From: Welwitschia mirabilis
Lineage: Eukaryota > Gnetophyta > Gnetopsida > Welwitschiales
DNA: 25,863 nucleotides
Direction of reading: 5' to 3'
NCBI GenBank assembly: GCA_051453625.1
Contig: JBOZIK010000001.1
Coordinates: forward strand, 209,105,572 to 209,131,434
Shown: positions 1 to 10,018 of the stretch, one piece after another
How the letters are laid out: each line of letters begins with the position of its first letter
Numbering within the stretch: the first letter of the stretch is position 1
Notes under the pieces: model-generated
Seen by the model: the letters and a program-made list of their open reading frames with translations, nothing else
Database searches by the model: none
What the model was told of the DNA's origin: nothing
Position numbers and translations under genes: made by a program

Positions 1-355
1 TGAGATGTTCTGGTTTGTTTCCCCTTTTAACAAGAATTGCAAAGCCCTTTGTGAGAAAAAGAGATTTTAGAAAGACCCCTAACTATCTCCTCAAGACATA
101 ATTTTTTCAAAGAATCAAAACTAATATGACCCAAATGCTAATACCAAATAATGTCATCTTGAGTAAGAGATGAAAGACATGTAGAATTATTTGGTTAATT
201 TATAAAATACATGTTTTCATGTCTATTTACTACTAGTAAGGATTGATTGGTTTTTCTATGTTTCACAATAATTTATTTTCATCGAAAATGACTTTATGAC
301 CCTTATCACAAATCTAACTAATGCTTAACAAATTATGCTTCAAATCATTAACAAA
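1..355 (-). pseudogene. Ty1/copia GAG-pre-integrase fragment, copy 1
   Basis: On the minus strand this reads from DLKHNLLSIS through ICDKGHKV, then HLGHISFDSLKKLCLEEIV, and ends CNSC*KGKQTRTS. This is the GAG-pre-integrase domain of Ty1/copia Pol, with the HHCC zinc-binding residues (H..LGH and C..C) still visible. That domain joins the protease to the integrase core. The reading is broken by stops after LSIS, before HLGH and inside CNSC*KGK. Each of these sits where the family normally has Gln, or (before HLGH) probably has it, so C-to-T change explains them well. A frameshift follows the DEN stretch. The fragment runs off the left window edge, where the integrase core would follow. The family call is firm; no function remains. 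Confidence 0.85.
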
Positions 356-365
356 NNNNNNNNNN

Positions 366-691
366 TAGACATGTAGAGTTATTTGATTTATTTACATAAT
401 ACATATTTTCATGTTTATTTGCTACAAGTAGAGGTTGGTTGGTTTTTTTGTGTTTTACAATACATGTGTTTTCATTAAAAGAGACTTTATGACCCTTATC
501 ACAAATCTAACTAATGCTTAACAAATTATGCTTCAAATCATTAACAAATAAAACATTATAAATATTTGGTAAATTATCTCCACTGATGCTTCCAATTCCT
601 TCAATTTGAGCTCCTCCATTATCTCTAAAAGTGACTTCTCCTCCATGGTATTCCTTGAAGCGAATGAAGTTTGATTTGTTACCTATCATAT
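366..691 (-). pseudogene. Ty1/copia protease end and pre-integrase, copy 2
   Basis: Minus-strand translation starts at the gap with MIGNKSNFIRFKEYHGGEVT and runs to NVLFVNDLKHNLLSIS, then a TAG stop and ICDKGHKVSF. This matches the C-terminal half of the copia aspartic protease followed by the start of GAG-pre-integrase. The catalytic DSG motif would lie just upstream, inside the N gap at 692-791. After the stop the frame stays open through HKKTNQPLLVANKHENMYYV, so this is the best preserved of the three copies. The single stop replaces the Gln normally found in LLSISQ. Confidence 0.85.
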
Positions 692-791
692 NNNNNNNNN
701 NNNNNNNNNNNNNNNNNNNNNNNNNNNNNNNNNNNNNNNNNNNNNNNNNNNNNNNNNNNNNNNNNNNNNNNNNNNNNNNNNNNNNNNNNNN

Positions 792-1077
792 ATTATTTGA
801 TTAATTTATACAATACATGTTTTCATGTCTATTTACTACTAGTAAGGATTGATTGGTTTTTCTGTGTTTTACAATAATTTATTTTCATCGAAAATGACTT
901 TATGACCCTTATCACAAATTTAACTAATGCTTAACAAATTATGCTTCAAATCACTAATAAATAAAACATTATGAATATTTGGTAAATTATCTCCACTAAT
1001 GCTTCCAATTTTTTCAATTTGAGCTTTTCCATTATCTCCAAAAATGACTTCTCCTCCATTGTATTTCTTGAAGTGAA
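792..1077 (-). pseudogene. Ty1/copia protease end and pre-integrase, copy 3
   Basis: Minus-strand translation gives FKKYNGGEVIFGDNGKAQIE, then NVLFISDLKHNLLSIS, a TAA stop and ICDKGHKVIFDENKLL. It covers the same protease/pre-integrase segment as copies 1 and 2. It shares with copy 1 an altered stretch after DEN that shifts the frame, so copies 1 and 3 are closer to each other than to copy 2. N gaps bound it on both sides. Confidence 0.82.
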
Positions 1078-1285
1078 NNNNNNNNNNNNNNNNNNNNNNN
1101 NNNNNNNNNNNNNNNNNNNNNNNNNNNNNNNNNNNNNNNNNNNNNNNNNNNNNNNNNNNNNNNNNNNNNNNNNNNNNNNNNNNNNNNNNNNNNNNNNNNN
1201 NNNNNNNNNNNNNNNNNNNNNNNNNNNNNNNNNNNNNNNNNNNNNNNNNNNNNNNNNNNNNNNNNNNNNNNNNNNNNNNNNNNNN

Positions 1286-2686
1286 AACTTTTACTAAAGA
1301 CACAATCAATCTTGGAATGATTCTTTTTATTACAGTAATGGTAGGTAATATTAGCTAAAGAATTCTTGGAAGCTTCCTTAAACAAGGGTTTGAAAAGAAA
1401 TAAGTGATAAGAATTGAAAGAGATAGGGAAAGATTTTCTGGAGGCTTGATCCTTTACTCTATTTGAAGTGGATGTAAGGATACTTTTTAGGTCATTAACT
1501 TCCCTTTCCCTGATCTCAAGCTTATCTAGAAGGAGCTTATTTTCTTTTCTAAGTTGGTTTACTTTGTGAGCTATATTTTGGCATTTTAAATATAATTCTA
1601 ATTCAATATCATTAAGCATATTTTCATTAATAACTGAATCAATGTGAGAAGTAGAACATACTTTTCATCGATGATAGCCATGGGAGAGATACCATCATGT
1701 TTTGAATCTGAGTTTCATTCACTTTCACTTTTATCATTGTTCCATGTTGTAGACAGGACTTTCTTTCCCTTTTTTTTGTTATCTTTTCTATTGTTAGGGC
1801 AGACATTTGAAGTGTGACTAAAACATTTATAGGAATAGCATTGAATTTTGTGATGTTCTTCATCTTTTCTTCTTGTTGGTCTCCTAGANNNNNNNNNNNN
1901 NNNNNNNNNNNNNNNNNNNNNNNNNNNNNNNNNNNNNNNNNNNNNNNNNNNNNNNNNNNNNNNNNNNNNNNNNNTAGACCCATCCTTGATTTTAGGAAAT
2001 TCATGTGTGAAAGATAATGCCACACTCTTCTTTTTTTGCTTTCCAAATTTTAGCTCAAAAGTATGAATATTCCCTTGGATTTTATCCAGTTTCATAATAT
2101 TTAGGTCCTTGATTTCTTCTATAGTGGCCACCTTTGATTCAAACCTTTTTGGCAGAGTTCTCAAGGCTTTGTGAACTACTCTTGATTCTTTAATTGATTT
2201 ACCTAATCCATACATAGAATTTACAATATCTGTTAGTTTTGTAAATAAATCATTTATACCTTCATTGTCTTCCATCTTTAGGTTCTCAAACTAGGTGATC
2301 AGCATTTTAAGCTTAGCTTGCTTTACAAGATTTGTTCCTTCGTGAGTGGTTTCCAAGATATCTCATGATTCTTTGGCAATGGTGTAGTTCATCACTCTTT
2401 GAAAATCTTTTGGGCCTATAGCACAGAAGATAGCATTTAGGCCTTTGAAGTTTCAAGTTGCGGCTTATTTCTCATTTGGCGTCCATTTGTCCCTACTCTT
2501 TGGACTTGCCAACTTGGTAACCGAATCCTGCATAGTAGGAGAACAATATCCATTAATAATAGATTCCCAGATTTCTAAGTCAATGTATTAAACAAAGACT
2601 CTCATCTTTGCTTTCTAATAAGCATAATTTATTCCATCGAAGAAGGGAGGTCTAGTGATAGAATTTTCTTTAGTGGGTTAACTCAT
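1286..2686 (-). pseudogene. Ty1/copia gag polyprotein, damaged
   Basis: The ATG at 2686-2684 lies about 50 bases past a primer-binding site. It opens with the copia N-terminal signature RPPFFDGINYAY. Next comes a UBN2-type gag domain (KDFQRVMNYTIAKES, DILETTHEGTN, then MEDNEGINDLFTKLTDIV and TLPKRFESKVATIEE). A zinc knuckle follows around 1790-1840 (CYSYKCFSHTSNVC), then a charged coiled-coil-like stretch around 1490-1619 (QLRKENKLLLDKLEIRERE), then a second knuckle near 1300-1340 (YHYCNKKNHSKIDC). Gag would form the particle and bind the element RNA. Stops occur at codon 3, at the Trp of YAYW, at several Gln or Trp positions in the N-terminal third, and before FENL; there is also an N gap at 1890-1974. 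The longest open piece is 2275-1715. Each knuckle has lost a Cys to Tyr. Confidence 0.9.
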
Positions 2687-2737
2687 TTTCTAGGGATAAG
2701 AGGAGCAGAGATCTGTTAGGATCTATAGCTCAACCTT

Positions 2738-2745
2738 GCTCTGAT
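2738..2745 (-). promoter_or_regulatory. Partial initiator-Met tRNA primer-binding site
   Basis: The bases gctctgat are the reverse complement of atcagagc, the distal part of the plant copia primer-binding site complementary to the 3' end of initiator-Met tRNA. The remainder is hidden by the 10-base gap that begins at 2746. The complete version occurs at 3625-3636 in the neighbouring copy. Confidence 0.7.
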
Positions 2746-2755
2746 NNNNNNNNNN

Positions 2756-2996
2756 ACCTGAGGATCAACCCTAGAGGGGAATGAATAGGTCCTTTTAGAA
2801 GTTCTATCTCCTTGTTAATCATAACCTACAAAAATAATATGTAAAGAGATACTAAAACAAGGTATATAATGGTGGATAGACATTACCCTTTAGCTTTGTA
2901 GACTACTTGTCCTAGCTAGCATGTATTAGCTCACAAGATTGATTTTCAGGCTCATCAAATAATCTTTCACAGCCAATGATGATTTTGTAGCTTATC
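2756..2996 (-). repeat. Ty1/copia LTR 3' part, copy nearer gag
   Basis: This begins cctgaggatcaaccctag and aligns closely with 3645-3852. It lies on the LTR side of a primer-binding site, so on the minus strand it is the 3' part (R/U5 side) of a 5' LTR. It is cut by the 100-base gap at 2997. The phrase around 2776-2790 (gggaatgaataggt) is typical of a widespread class of plant copia LTR ends. Confidence 0.75.
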
Positions 2997-3096
2997 NNNN
3001 NNNNNNNNNNNNNNNNNNNNNNNNNNNNNNNNNNNNNNNNNNNNNNNNNNNNNNNNNNNNNNNNNNNNNNNNNNNNNNNNNNNNNNNNNNNNNNNN

Positions 3097-3573
3097 CATA
3101 CATAGAATTTACAATATCTGTTAGTTTTACAAATAAATCATTTATACCTTCATTGTCTTCCATCTTCAGGTTCTCAAACTAGGTGATTAGCATTTAAAGC
3201 TTAGCTTGCTTTACAAGATTTATTCCTTCGTGAGTGGTTTTCAAGATATTCATGCTTCTTTGGCAATGGTGTAGTTCATCACTCTTTTAAAATCTTTTGG
3301 ACCTATAGCATAGAAGATAGCATTTAGGCCTTTGAAGTTGTAAGTTGCAGCTTGTTTCTCATCTGGCGTCCATTAGTCCCTACTCTTTGGACTTGTTAAC
3401 TTAGTAACCGTATCCTGCATAGTAGGAGAATAATACTCATTAATAATAGATTCCTAGATTTCTAAGTCAATAAATTGAACAAAGACTCTCATCTTTGCTT
3501 TTTAATAAGCATAATTTATTCCATCGAAGAAGGGAGGTCTAGTAATAGAATTTCCTTTAGTGGGTTAACTCAT
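3097..3573 (-). pseudogene. Ty1/copia gag N-terminal part, second copy
   Basis: This duplicates 2215-2686. The start codon is at 3573-3571, and it runs through RPPFFDG, NAIFYAIGPKDFKRVMNYTI and MEDNEGINDLFVKLTDIVNS to the gap at 3096. It retains some Gln codons that are stops in the other copy (for example in the VFVQ stretch and in EKQAATYNF). It carries a one-base deletion after AKEA that is absent from the other copy. Stops shared with the other copy are at codon 3, at the YAYW Trp, at the KEAW Trp and before FENL. Confidence 0.85.
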
Positions 3574-3624
3574 TTTCTAGGGATAAGAGGAGCAGAGATT
3601 TGTTAGGATCTATGGCTCAACCTT

Positions 3625-3636
3625 GCTCTGATACCA
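3625..3636 (-). promoter_or_regulatory. Initiator-Met tRNA primer-binding site of copia element
   Basis: Read on the minus strand this is TGGTATCAGAGC. It complements the 3' end of plant initiator-Met tRNA and is the usual priming site of plant Ty1/copia elements. It lies about 50 bases upstream of the gag ATG at 3573 and just downstream of the LTR end, as expected. This fixes the element's orientation on the minus strand. Confidence 0.9.
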
Positions 3637-3644
3637 ATTTAAAA

Positions 3645-3982
3645 CCGAGGATCAACCCTAAAGGGGGATGAATAGGTNNNNNNNNNNAAACAATACATAA
3701 GGAGATACTAAAATAAGGTATATAATGGTGGATAGACTTCAGCCTTTATCTTTGTAGACTACTTGTCCTAGCTAGCATGTATTAGCTCATAAGATTGATT
3801 TTCAGGCTCATCAAATAACCTTTCACAGCCAATGAGGATTTTGTAGCTTATCCTCAACCAAGAATGAATGATAAAGAAAAGGATGCATAAATGCACAGAT
3901 GTATTCTCTAAGGTATAGTAATCTTCTTCTCAAGGTGGCATAATGATGCAAGTACAACTAGAATCTGAACCTTTGAAGAATG
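3645..3982 (-). repeat. Ty1/copia LTR, second copy
   Basis: The LTR sequence adjoins the primer-binding site and starts near cgaggatcaaccctaaag. It aligns with 2756-2996 up to about 3852, where the other copy runs into a gap. The segment is broken by 10-base gaps at 3678 and 3983. The outer LTR end is not identified. Confidence 0.7.
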
Positions 3983-3992
3983 NNNNNNNNNN

Positions 3993-4278
3993 ATAATAAT
4001 AGTATCCATATCCTCTAGTTTTTAGAGGAAAGATTTTATACTTGAGATGTAACATAAGACCGTTTCCTTGAAAGGAAAGGAATCATTGCAATTTTATAAG
4101 AAACCATTATGCTTTTCTGAGGAACTGTTGTATTCAAAAAAGATACTATTTTCCATCACATGATTGACCTTATGAATGAATTCCTAGTAGAATGCGGTTT
4201 CCCGATCTCAGTTTATGCAGTCAGCCTGAATTCACCCATTTCATATTCTACTGATTGTCATGAGGTTGCCTGTTTATA
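3993..4278 (-). repeat. Possible continuation of copia LTR
   Basis: No coding signal is recognised here. By position this could be the 5' (U3) part of the LTR starting at 3645, but there is no second copy in the window to prove it. It contains a near-palindrome, tttccttgaaaggaaa, at 4063-4078. The large gap follows immediately. Confidence 0.35.
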
Positions 4279-5179
4279 NNNNNNNNNNNNNNNNNNNNNN
4301 NNNNNNNNNNNNNNNNNNNNNNNNNNNNNNNNNNNNNNNNNNNNNNNNNNNNNNNNNNNNNNNNNNNNNNNNNNNNNNNNNNNNNNNNNNNNNNNNNNNN
4401 NNNNNNNNNNNNNNNNNNNNNNNNNNNNNNNNNNNNNNNNNNNNNNNNNNNNNNNNNNNNNNNNNNNNNNNNNNNNNNNNNNNNNNNNNNNNNNNNNNNN
4501 NNNNNNNNNNNNNNNNNNNNNNNNNNNNNNNNNNNNNNNNNNNNNNNNNNNNNNNNNNNNNNNNNNNNNNNNNNNNNNNNNNNNNNNNNNNNNNNNNNNN
4601 NNNNNNNNNNNNNNNNNNNNNNNNNNNNNNNNNNNNNNNNNNNNNNNNNNNNNNNNNNNNNNNNNNNNNNNNNNNNNNNNNNNNNNNNNNNNNNNNNNNN
4701 NNNNNNNNNNNNNNNNNNNNNNNNNNNNNNNNNNNNNNNNNNNNNNNNNNNNNNNNNNNNNNNNNNNNNNNNNNNNNNNNNNNNNNNNNNNNNNNNNNNN
4801 NNNNNNNNNNNNNNNNNNNNNNNNNNNNNNNNNNNNNNNNNNNNNNNNNNNNNNNNNNNNNNNNNNNNNNNNNNNNNNNNNNNNNNNNNNNNNNNNNNNN
4901 NNNNNNNNNNNNNNNNNNNNNNNNNNNNNNNNNNNNNNNNNNNNNNNNNNNNNNNNNNNNNNNNNNNNNNNNNNNNNNNNNNNNNNNNNNNNNNNNNNNN
5001 NNNNNNNNNNNNNNNNNNNNNNNNNNNNNNNNNNNNNNNNNNNNNNNNNNNNNNNNNNNNNNNNNNNNNNNNNNNNNNNNNNNNNNNNNNNNNNNNNNNN
5101 NNNNNNNNNNNNNNNNNNNNNNNNNNNNNNNNNNNNNNNNNNNNNNNNNNNNNNNNNNNNNNNNNNNNNNNNNNNNNNN
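4279..5179. other. Assembly gap of 901 N
   Basis: Only N is present, so nothing can be annotated. Any open frame across it is an artefact of the Ns. Shorter gaps lie at 356-365, 692-791, 1078-1285, 1890-1974, 2746-2755, 2997-3096, 3678-3687, 3983-3992, 5871-5970, 19722-19821, 20173-20182 and 20523-20622. Confidence 0.99.
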
Positions 5180-5295
5180 TTGATCATTCAGTCACCCGAT
5201 ATCATACATTAGTTGCCCAGTGCTGGGAAAGACCTACATAAAAGACTAACTTACAAAAAATCATTAAATTAATCAATGATAATGGGTTCTCAACA

Positions 5296-5870
5296 GTACC
5301 TCATAACGTTATGTGGCTAATCCTACCTACACTAAACTTAACCCTAATGTGGTATTAGCATTAGTCCACTATGAAGAGTAGTTTTTATTAGATGAAGATT
5401 CTAAGAATCTTAAGTTTAATGATAATACTATCACCCATATTAAAATCCAATCTTTTCACACATTTGTATGGTATAATAATACATGTCAACCTATGTAATG
5501 ACATCATTTATCATATCCTAATTAATAAGTTAGAATAGGACTAGTAAATGTCTAATTGAGAACCAAGCTCATGTGACTATATCCTAGATATGGTTAAAGA
5601 AGTAAACATTTAATATATAATTAGTAAGTAATATGTGAATAGGTAGATGATATGTTATATATCTGTAATTACTGTATGGTTAAAATCACTTTTACATGAT
5701 TTCAAGTTATAGAGTAGTTAATAGATCTTTTTTGGTAAGTTCTTTATGTGCCTCTTTAAAGCATCTTTTTTTTTTTCTGAACTTTTTAATTCCTAAGTTT
5801 GATGAATAGCATCCCTTGAATTTTCCAAAGAAGTAAAGATCATTAAAAAGTGCTAGTGTGTTTTGAATTC
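5296..5870 (+). repeat. LTR-like repeat R, copy 1
   Basis: This aligns nearly end to end with 7972-8553, from gtacctcataac to gtgctagtgtgttttgaatt, with scattered substitutions and small indels. It precedes gypsy gag debris on the same strand, so it is probably the 5' LTR of a Ty3/gypsy element. The right end is lost in the gap at 5871. The sequence at 5971-6240, which contains an AT-rich tataaaa near 6135 and no gene, may be the rest of this LTR plus the leader. I did not find a convincing primer-binding site. The 116 bases at 5180-5295 are unassigned. Confidence 0.65.
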
Positions 5871-6240
5871 NNNNNNNNNNNNNNNNNNNNNNNNNNNNNN
5901 NNNNNNNNNNNNNNNNNNNNNNNNNNNNNNNNNNNNNNNNNNNNNNNNNNNNNNNNNNNNNNNNNNNNNNTTAGCTCTCCTTCTCAACTTTTTTGCACTG
6001 TAAATCCTCGTGATAAGAGGTTGAAGGGTAAGAGATTTATTTGCATGTGTTGTAGAAAGATGTGCACTTGGTGGAGGACTTGTATCCTCTATTGAGACCT
6101 AGCTATTTTGTAACCCAGATGTTGTTACTCTTTTAATATAAAACTTGGTTTTATTTTCATGTTTGCATCTTATGTTTTTTGATTATACTTATGGTTTATG
6201 ATTGGCCTTGATCTAGTGACAATTTCTTAGGTGACATAGA

Positions 6241-6739
6241 TCATCAAGGGTAGTCTTTGTTAAGACAAAAAGCAAGTAGAGTTAGGGTTATTATTGCATT
6301 TCATGTTAGTTTAGATTGCATACTACATTTTGCATTATACTTTTATTTCTTGCATTATTATCTATTTTTAATTCCTAGTTTTATTTGCAAAGCAACCTAA
6401 GTCTTATACTCATAGACTTCAACATGAATATGACATTTTCGGTCTACTCCCAGTTATACTAGTGTATTGTATTATGTAAGATATTTATTTATTTTATGAA
6501 TGATAGAATCCTTTCGAGCCTAAGCACTTGTACAAATACGCACTGCAATAGTAGATGAATCAAAGATAGCAATCACATCAATATTTGACGAGAGGTTCAT
6601 AAAATCATTAATCAATTAGATCTAGGAAATTAAAAATTACTTCAATATAAAAAAGATTGAGTCAAAGAACATAAGAGTAAAGATGATAATTAGTAAGTTT
6701 CATGGATAGAAATATTAATGATAGAATAACCTGTAATAA
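6241..6739. other. AT-rich leader-like stretch, no gene seen
   Basis: This lies between the LTR-like copy 1 and the gag debris. No open frame, RNA gene or clear repeat is visible. By position it would be the untranslated leader and the unrecognisable start of gag. Confidence 0.4.
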
Positions 6740-7129
6740 GGAAGGCTTATACATGGAAAAGAATACATAAACACTTGGAATACTATGATGTAGAAGTTAT
6801 AAAGTCAGTTTATTTTAGCATTCTACATGCATGATTTATTCTCGTAGCAATAAGATCTATAGCAAGGTTGTGGGAGTGTAGATGCTTATACATTAGATTC
6901 CTTGGCACTATGCATTTATGGAAATTGCATGAACATGAAATATGAGAATATTGTTAGGTACTTAAATGATTTATGCTAGTATATCTAAGATAAACTTGCC
7001 ATATTAGATTCATTTACATTAGTAGATGTAATACAACTTGTAAAGCATGTGGAAGAGAAACTAAGGCATAAAGGGTTTGAACCTAAGAATGACTTGAAAT
7101 ATAACTATATAATGATAGATTATTGGTAG
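6740..7129 (+). pseudogene. Ty3/gypsy gag (Retrotrans_gag) remnant
   Basis: The strongest part starts near 6860: QGCGSVDAYTLDSLALC, then RYLNDLC*YI*DKLAI, LDSFTLVDVIQLVKHVEEKL and RHKGFEPKND, ending at a stop at 7127. This follows the order of the gypsy Retrotrans_gag domain: a QG-SV-DAYT turn, a YLNGL-like motif, then the helix ending in VEEKLRRK. Upstream, TWKRIHKHLEYYD near 6753 resembles the domain's opening Trp motif, in another frame. Stops lie inside YLN..L*YI*DK and before QGC. In life this would be the structural protein of the retrotransposon particle. Zinc knuckle, protease and reverse transcriptase are not seen downstream before the next LTR-like copy. A different gypsy-like gag lineage is possible. 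Confidence 0.65.
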
Positions 7130-7823
7130 GATGATAAGGTTATTTAACAAATTAATAGTGAAAGATATGAATATTAATCATTAAGGTATGATTTTTTTTT
7201 ATAGCATTGATTAAGTCTATGAGTTGTATTAATTTATGCATCCTACATTCATCATACTAATAGATGGTCATTGATGAATCTTCTTAGGCTATATCATTTA
7301 GATGTATAATCCTTAGTTTTCTTAAGATCTATTGTATATTGTGAGCTTAATTTGATAATGTCTCCGTTATTTAGAAATTAGTTTTTATAGGAGTTTCTTC
7401 TCCTAAGAACATCAATGGCACTAATGGTTTGGATGATAGTGTTGATCTTATTAAGATATTCAACTTTTGTAAAAGTATAATAGTTTAGAATAACCTATAA
7501 CTAAGATTCCAAGTATTAATTCTTTTTAATAACATTTTAAAAATTAAGATGATAAAAATTAATTAATGATATTACACTAGTAAACAATGGTATTTATAGA
7601 GTTAAGATATATTATTTACTAAATTTAAGAGGTTACATATGTAAAAATTTAACTGTAAACATAGCTTGCAACTAGCCAATCATAAGTTCCTGTGAAAATA
7701 TTAAGCAAGATTAATTTTTAAGGCCTATATAATGTTTCAAAAAAATTTGAAATACCATATTAGTGATTAAAAATAAATTAATAAAGAAGTATAAAGATCT
7801 TTGAATTGCATATATCTATTACA
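7130..7823. other. AT-rich stretch, no gene recognised
   Basis: Very AT-rich, with stops in all frames. It lies between gag debris and the second LTR-like copy, where zinc knuckle and pol would be expected. I recognise nothing in it. Confidence 0.5.
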
Positions 7824-8553
7824 AGTGAATGTTAATAATGATATTAAATTATTAACATCTTATAATGATCTTTTATTAAAGTCATGTGCTATTATAATAC
7901 ATATAATAATTATTTGATATCATTGTGATACTTCATTTATATTGTGGGATATCATGACAACTAATTACATGGTACCTCATAACATTACATGGCTAATTAC
8001 ACCTATACTAAACTTAATCCTACTTGCATTAACATGGTATTAGCATTAGTCCACTATGAAGAGTAGTTTTTGTTAGATGAAGATTCTAAGAACTTCAAGT
8101 TTAATGATAATACTATCACCCATATTAAAATCCAATCTTTGCACACATTTTTATGGTACAATGATACACATCAACCTATGTAATGACATCATTTAGCATA
8201 TCCTAATTAATAAATTAGAATAGGACTAGTAAATATCTAATTGAGAGCCAAGTTATGTAACTATTTCCTAGACATGGTTAAAGAAGCAAACATTTAATAT
8301 ATAATTAGTAAGTTATATGTGAATAGGTAGATGAGATATTATATATTTGTAAGTACCGTATGGTTAAAATCACTTTTACATGATTTCAAGTTATAGAGTG
8401 GTATAGAGATCTTTTTTGGTAAGTTCTTTCTGTGCCTCTTTAAAGCATCTTTTTTTTTTTTTTAACTTTTTAATTCCTAAGTTTGATAAATAGCATCCCC
8501 TAAATCTTTCAAAGAAGTAAAGATAATTAAAAAGTGCTAGTGTGTTTTGAATT
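7824..8553 (+). repeat. LTR-like repeat R, copy 2
   Basis: The region 7972-8553 matches copy 1 (5296-5870), including atgaagagtagtttttgtta and the poly-T run near 8451. The region 7824-8010 matches copy 3 (11555-11730), beginning agtgaatgttaataatg. Together these show one repeat of at least 730 bases. Being flanked by gag on one side and integrase debris on the other is not the order of a simple element. Confidence 0.7.
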
Positions 8554-8599
8554 ATTTTATCTTAGTCCTTCTACTTCTTTATAATAGAGGCTAAGTACT

Positions 8600-8809
8600 A
8601 TGCTAATTGTTAATTATATATCATTGGCAAATGAATTAGAATTTAGCCTTGGTTTCAAGGTTATGGAACAAACCAAATATTTTAAAAACTTAGAACAATA
8701 TCACTATTCTGATCCATCAACTAAAGGAATAGATAAGAACTTAATGAGATTCACCCTTAGATTTTATGTTAATGAAACCATTATTGTGCTTATCATAGAA
8801 AACCTTTAG
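8600..8809 (+). pseudogene. Possible gypsy linker before integrase, short open frame
   Basis: An open frame of 69 codons starts MLIVNYISLANELEF and contains YFKNLEQYHYSDPSTKG and LMRFTLRFYVNE. Its position about 230 bases before the integrase zinc-binding remnant, and its pattern (aromatic pair, Pro, basic helix, F-Y-x-N), weakly resemble the segment linking RNase H and integrase in gypsy Pol. No catalytic residue is present. It could equally be a chance frame. Confidence 0.3.
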
Positions 8810-9033
8810 AAAGTTGCCTTAAACATAGAAGTAATTAAAATATTATTTGTAACTTTGCTTCTATTCCAATGGAATCCTTTCAATAAATGACTAAAATTTT
8901 AGACATCATTAAAATATAAATAATTAAAAATTTCTTTATAGAGTATTCAACTCAAATATGAGAAAACACAGTTAAATTAAGACAATTTATCTAGATATGT
9001 TAAAATAACCCTTTAGGAAGAAACTAGTATTAG

Positions 9034-9237
9034 TTAATCAAAGAATTATTTCAAGTAATATTAGAAAATTTATATCATGATCAAAATTATGGTATCTGCT
9101 ACAAGGTCATCAAATTAAATAGGACATCTTATGGTCCAAAATTGTTATATCCAATATTTATGATAATATTGAGAGAATTTGTAAGTAACGAGTCACTTCA
9201 TGAGATAGGTACTACTTTTATTGTGATGTTTTACTAA
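9034..9237 (+). pseudogene. Ty3/gypsy integrase zinc-binding (H2C2) remnant
   Basis: A 67-codon open stretch reads LIKELFQVILENLYHDQNYG, ICYKVIKLNRTSYGPKLL, then LREFVSNESLHEIGT before a stop. This parallels the integrase N-terminal domain of gypsy elements: ILEELH, an HxGxH-like turn, a K..I..R.YWPK.. helix, then a V..C..C..G end. The second His is Cys here, Trp of YWP is Gly, and the two Cys are replaced, so zinc binding is lost. No core DDE residues can be followed downstream. Call by pattern only. Confidence 0.5.
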
Positions 9238-9971
9238 TGGCTACAATGTTATGGCTACAAAGGATGATTATGAAATTTTGAAAATGGATGGTTAACTATG
9301 AAATGCCTTTAGACATAGTTAGATCAATATTTGGTTCTAGCAAATACTTTAATGATTTCATGCTTATTCCAACTGCCATTATGGAGTAACTCTAAAACAC
9401 ATTACATGATGTTGATTAGCCTCCTAGTGTGTAGTCACATAATTATCATCTTATCATCTCGACACCTAACATTCCTTCTACTACTTAGCCATTTGTGTCT
9501 CATGGTAAATATCCTTCTTAAACTTAGCTATTTGATTCATGAGGAATAAATTGGAATCATCAAAAAAGGATTAAAGCTAAAAGAAAGTTTGCTAGAAGGA
9601 TTATTAGAGGGACAACGTAGGTTAGTAGATTGAATTTTGTCCAAAATCAGTGATACTAATAAATAGCTACATAAAGGCATAAATAGCATTATGCATGAGT
9701 GCTACCTTAATAATGTAACTAATTATTATTATCTTAATAATTCTAAAAAATTTAATCTCATTAATTAGTTTATAAAAATAATGAAATGATGCTATGAAAG
9801 AAGGCCATTACCTAACCAGAGTAAAAATAAAATTTTATCATTATTAAGCTAAAATATAAATGACCTATTTCATTTTAAACTATCTAAGTTTTATAATACA
9901 ATGCTCAACGCATTATCAAAAGAACATGTCCAATATCATTTGTTGTTTGTGTAGCCAAGAAAATAAAATAA
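9238..9971. other. No convincing gene
   Basis: A 72-codon frame at 9331-9549 is leucine- and serine-rich with no family resemblance, and I regard it as chance. The expected integrase core is not recognisable. Otherwise the stretch is AT-rich. Confidence 0.4.
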
Positions 9972-9980
9972 ATATGTTAA

Positions 9981-10018
9981 TGAACTGAAAGCTATTTAAT
10001 GAACTGAAAGCTACTCAT
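9981..10018 (+). repeat. 19-bp tandem duplication
   Basis: tgaactgaaagctatttaa at 9981 is followed immediately by tgaactgaaagctactcat at 10000. The unit is 19 bases, not a multiple of three, so it shifts the reading frame of the coding remnant that follows. Confidence 0.8.

Noticed and set aside
4063-4078. Near-palindrome tttccttgaaaggaaa as a heat-shock-type element
   Set aside because: The spacing of TTC and GAA is three bases rather than the two of a heat-shock element, and the two-base loop makes a hairpin unlikely.
4160-5212. Long open frames on both strands across 4160-5212
   Set aside because: Almost the whole length is N, so the openness is an artefact of unknown bases.
9331-9549. 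72-codon plus-strand frame
   Set aside because: Leu/Ser/Ile-rich with no motif; typical of a chance frame in AT-rich sequence.
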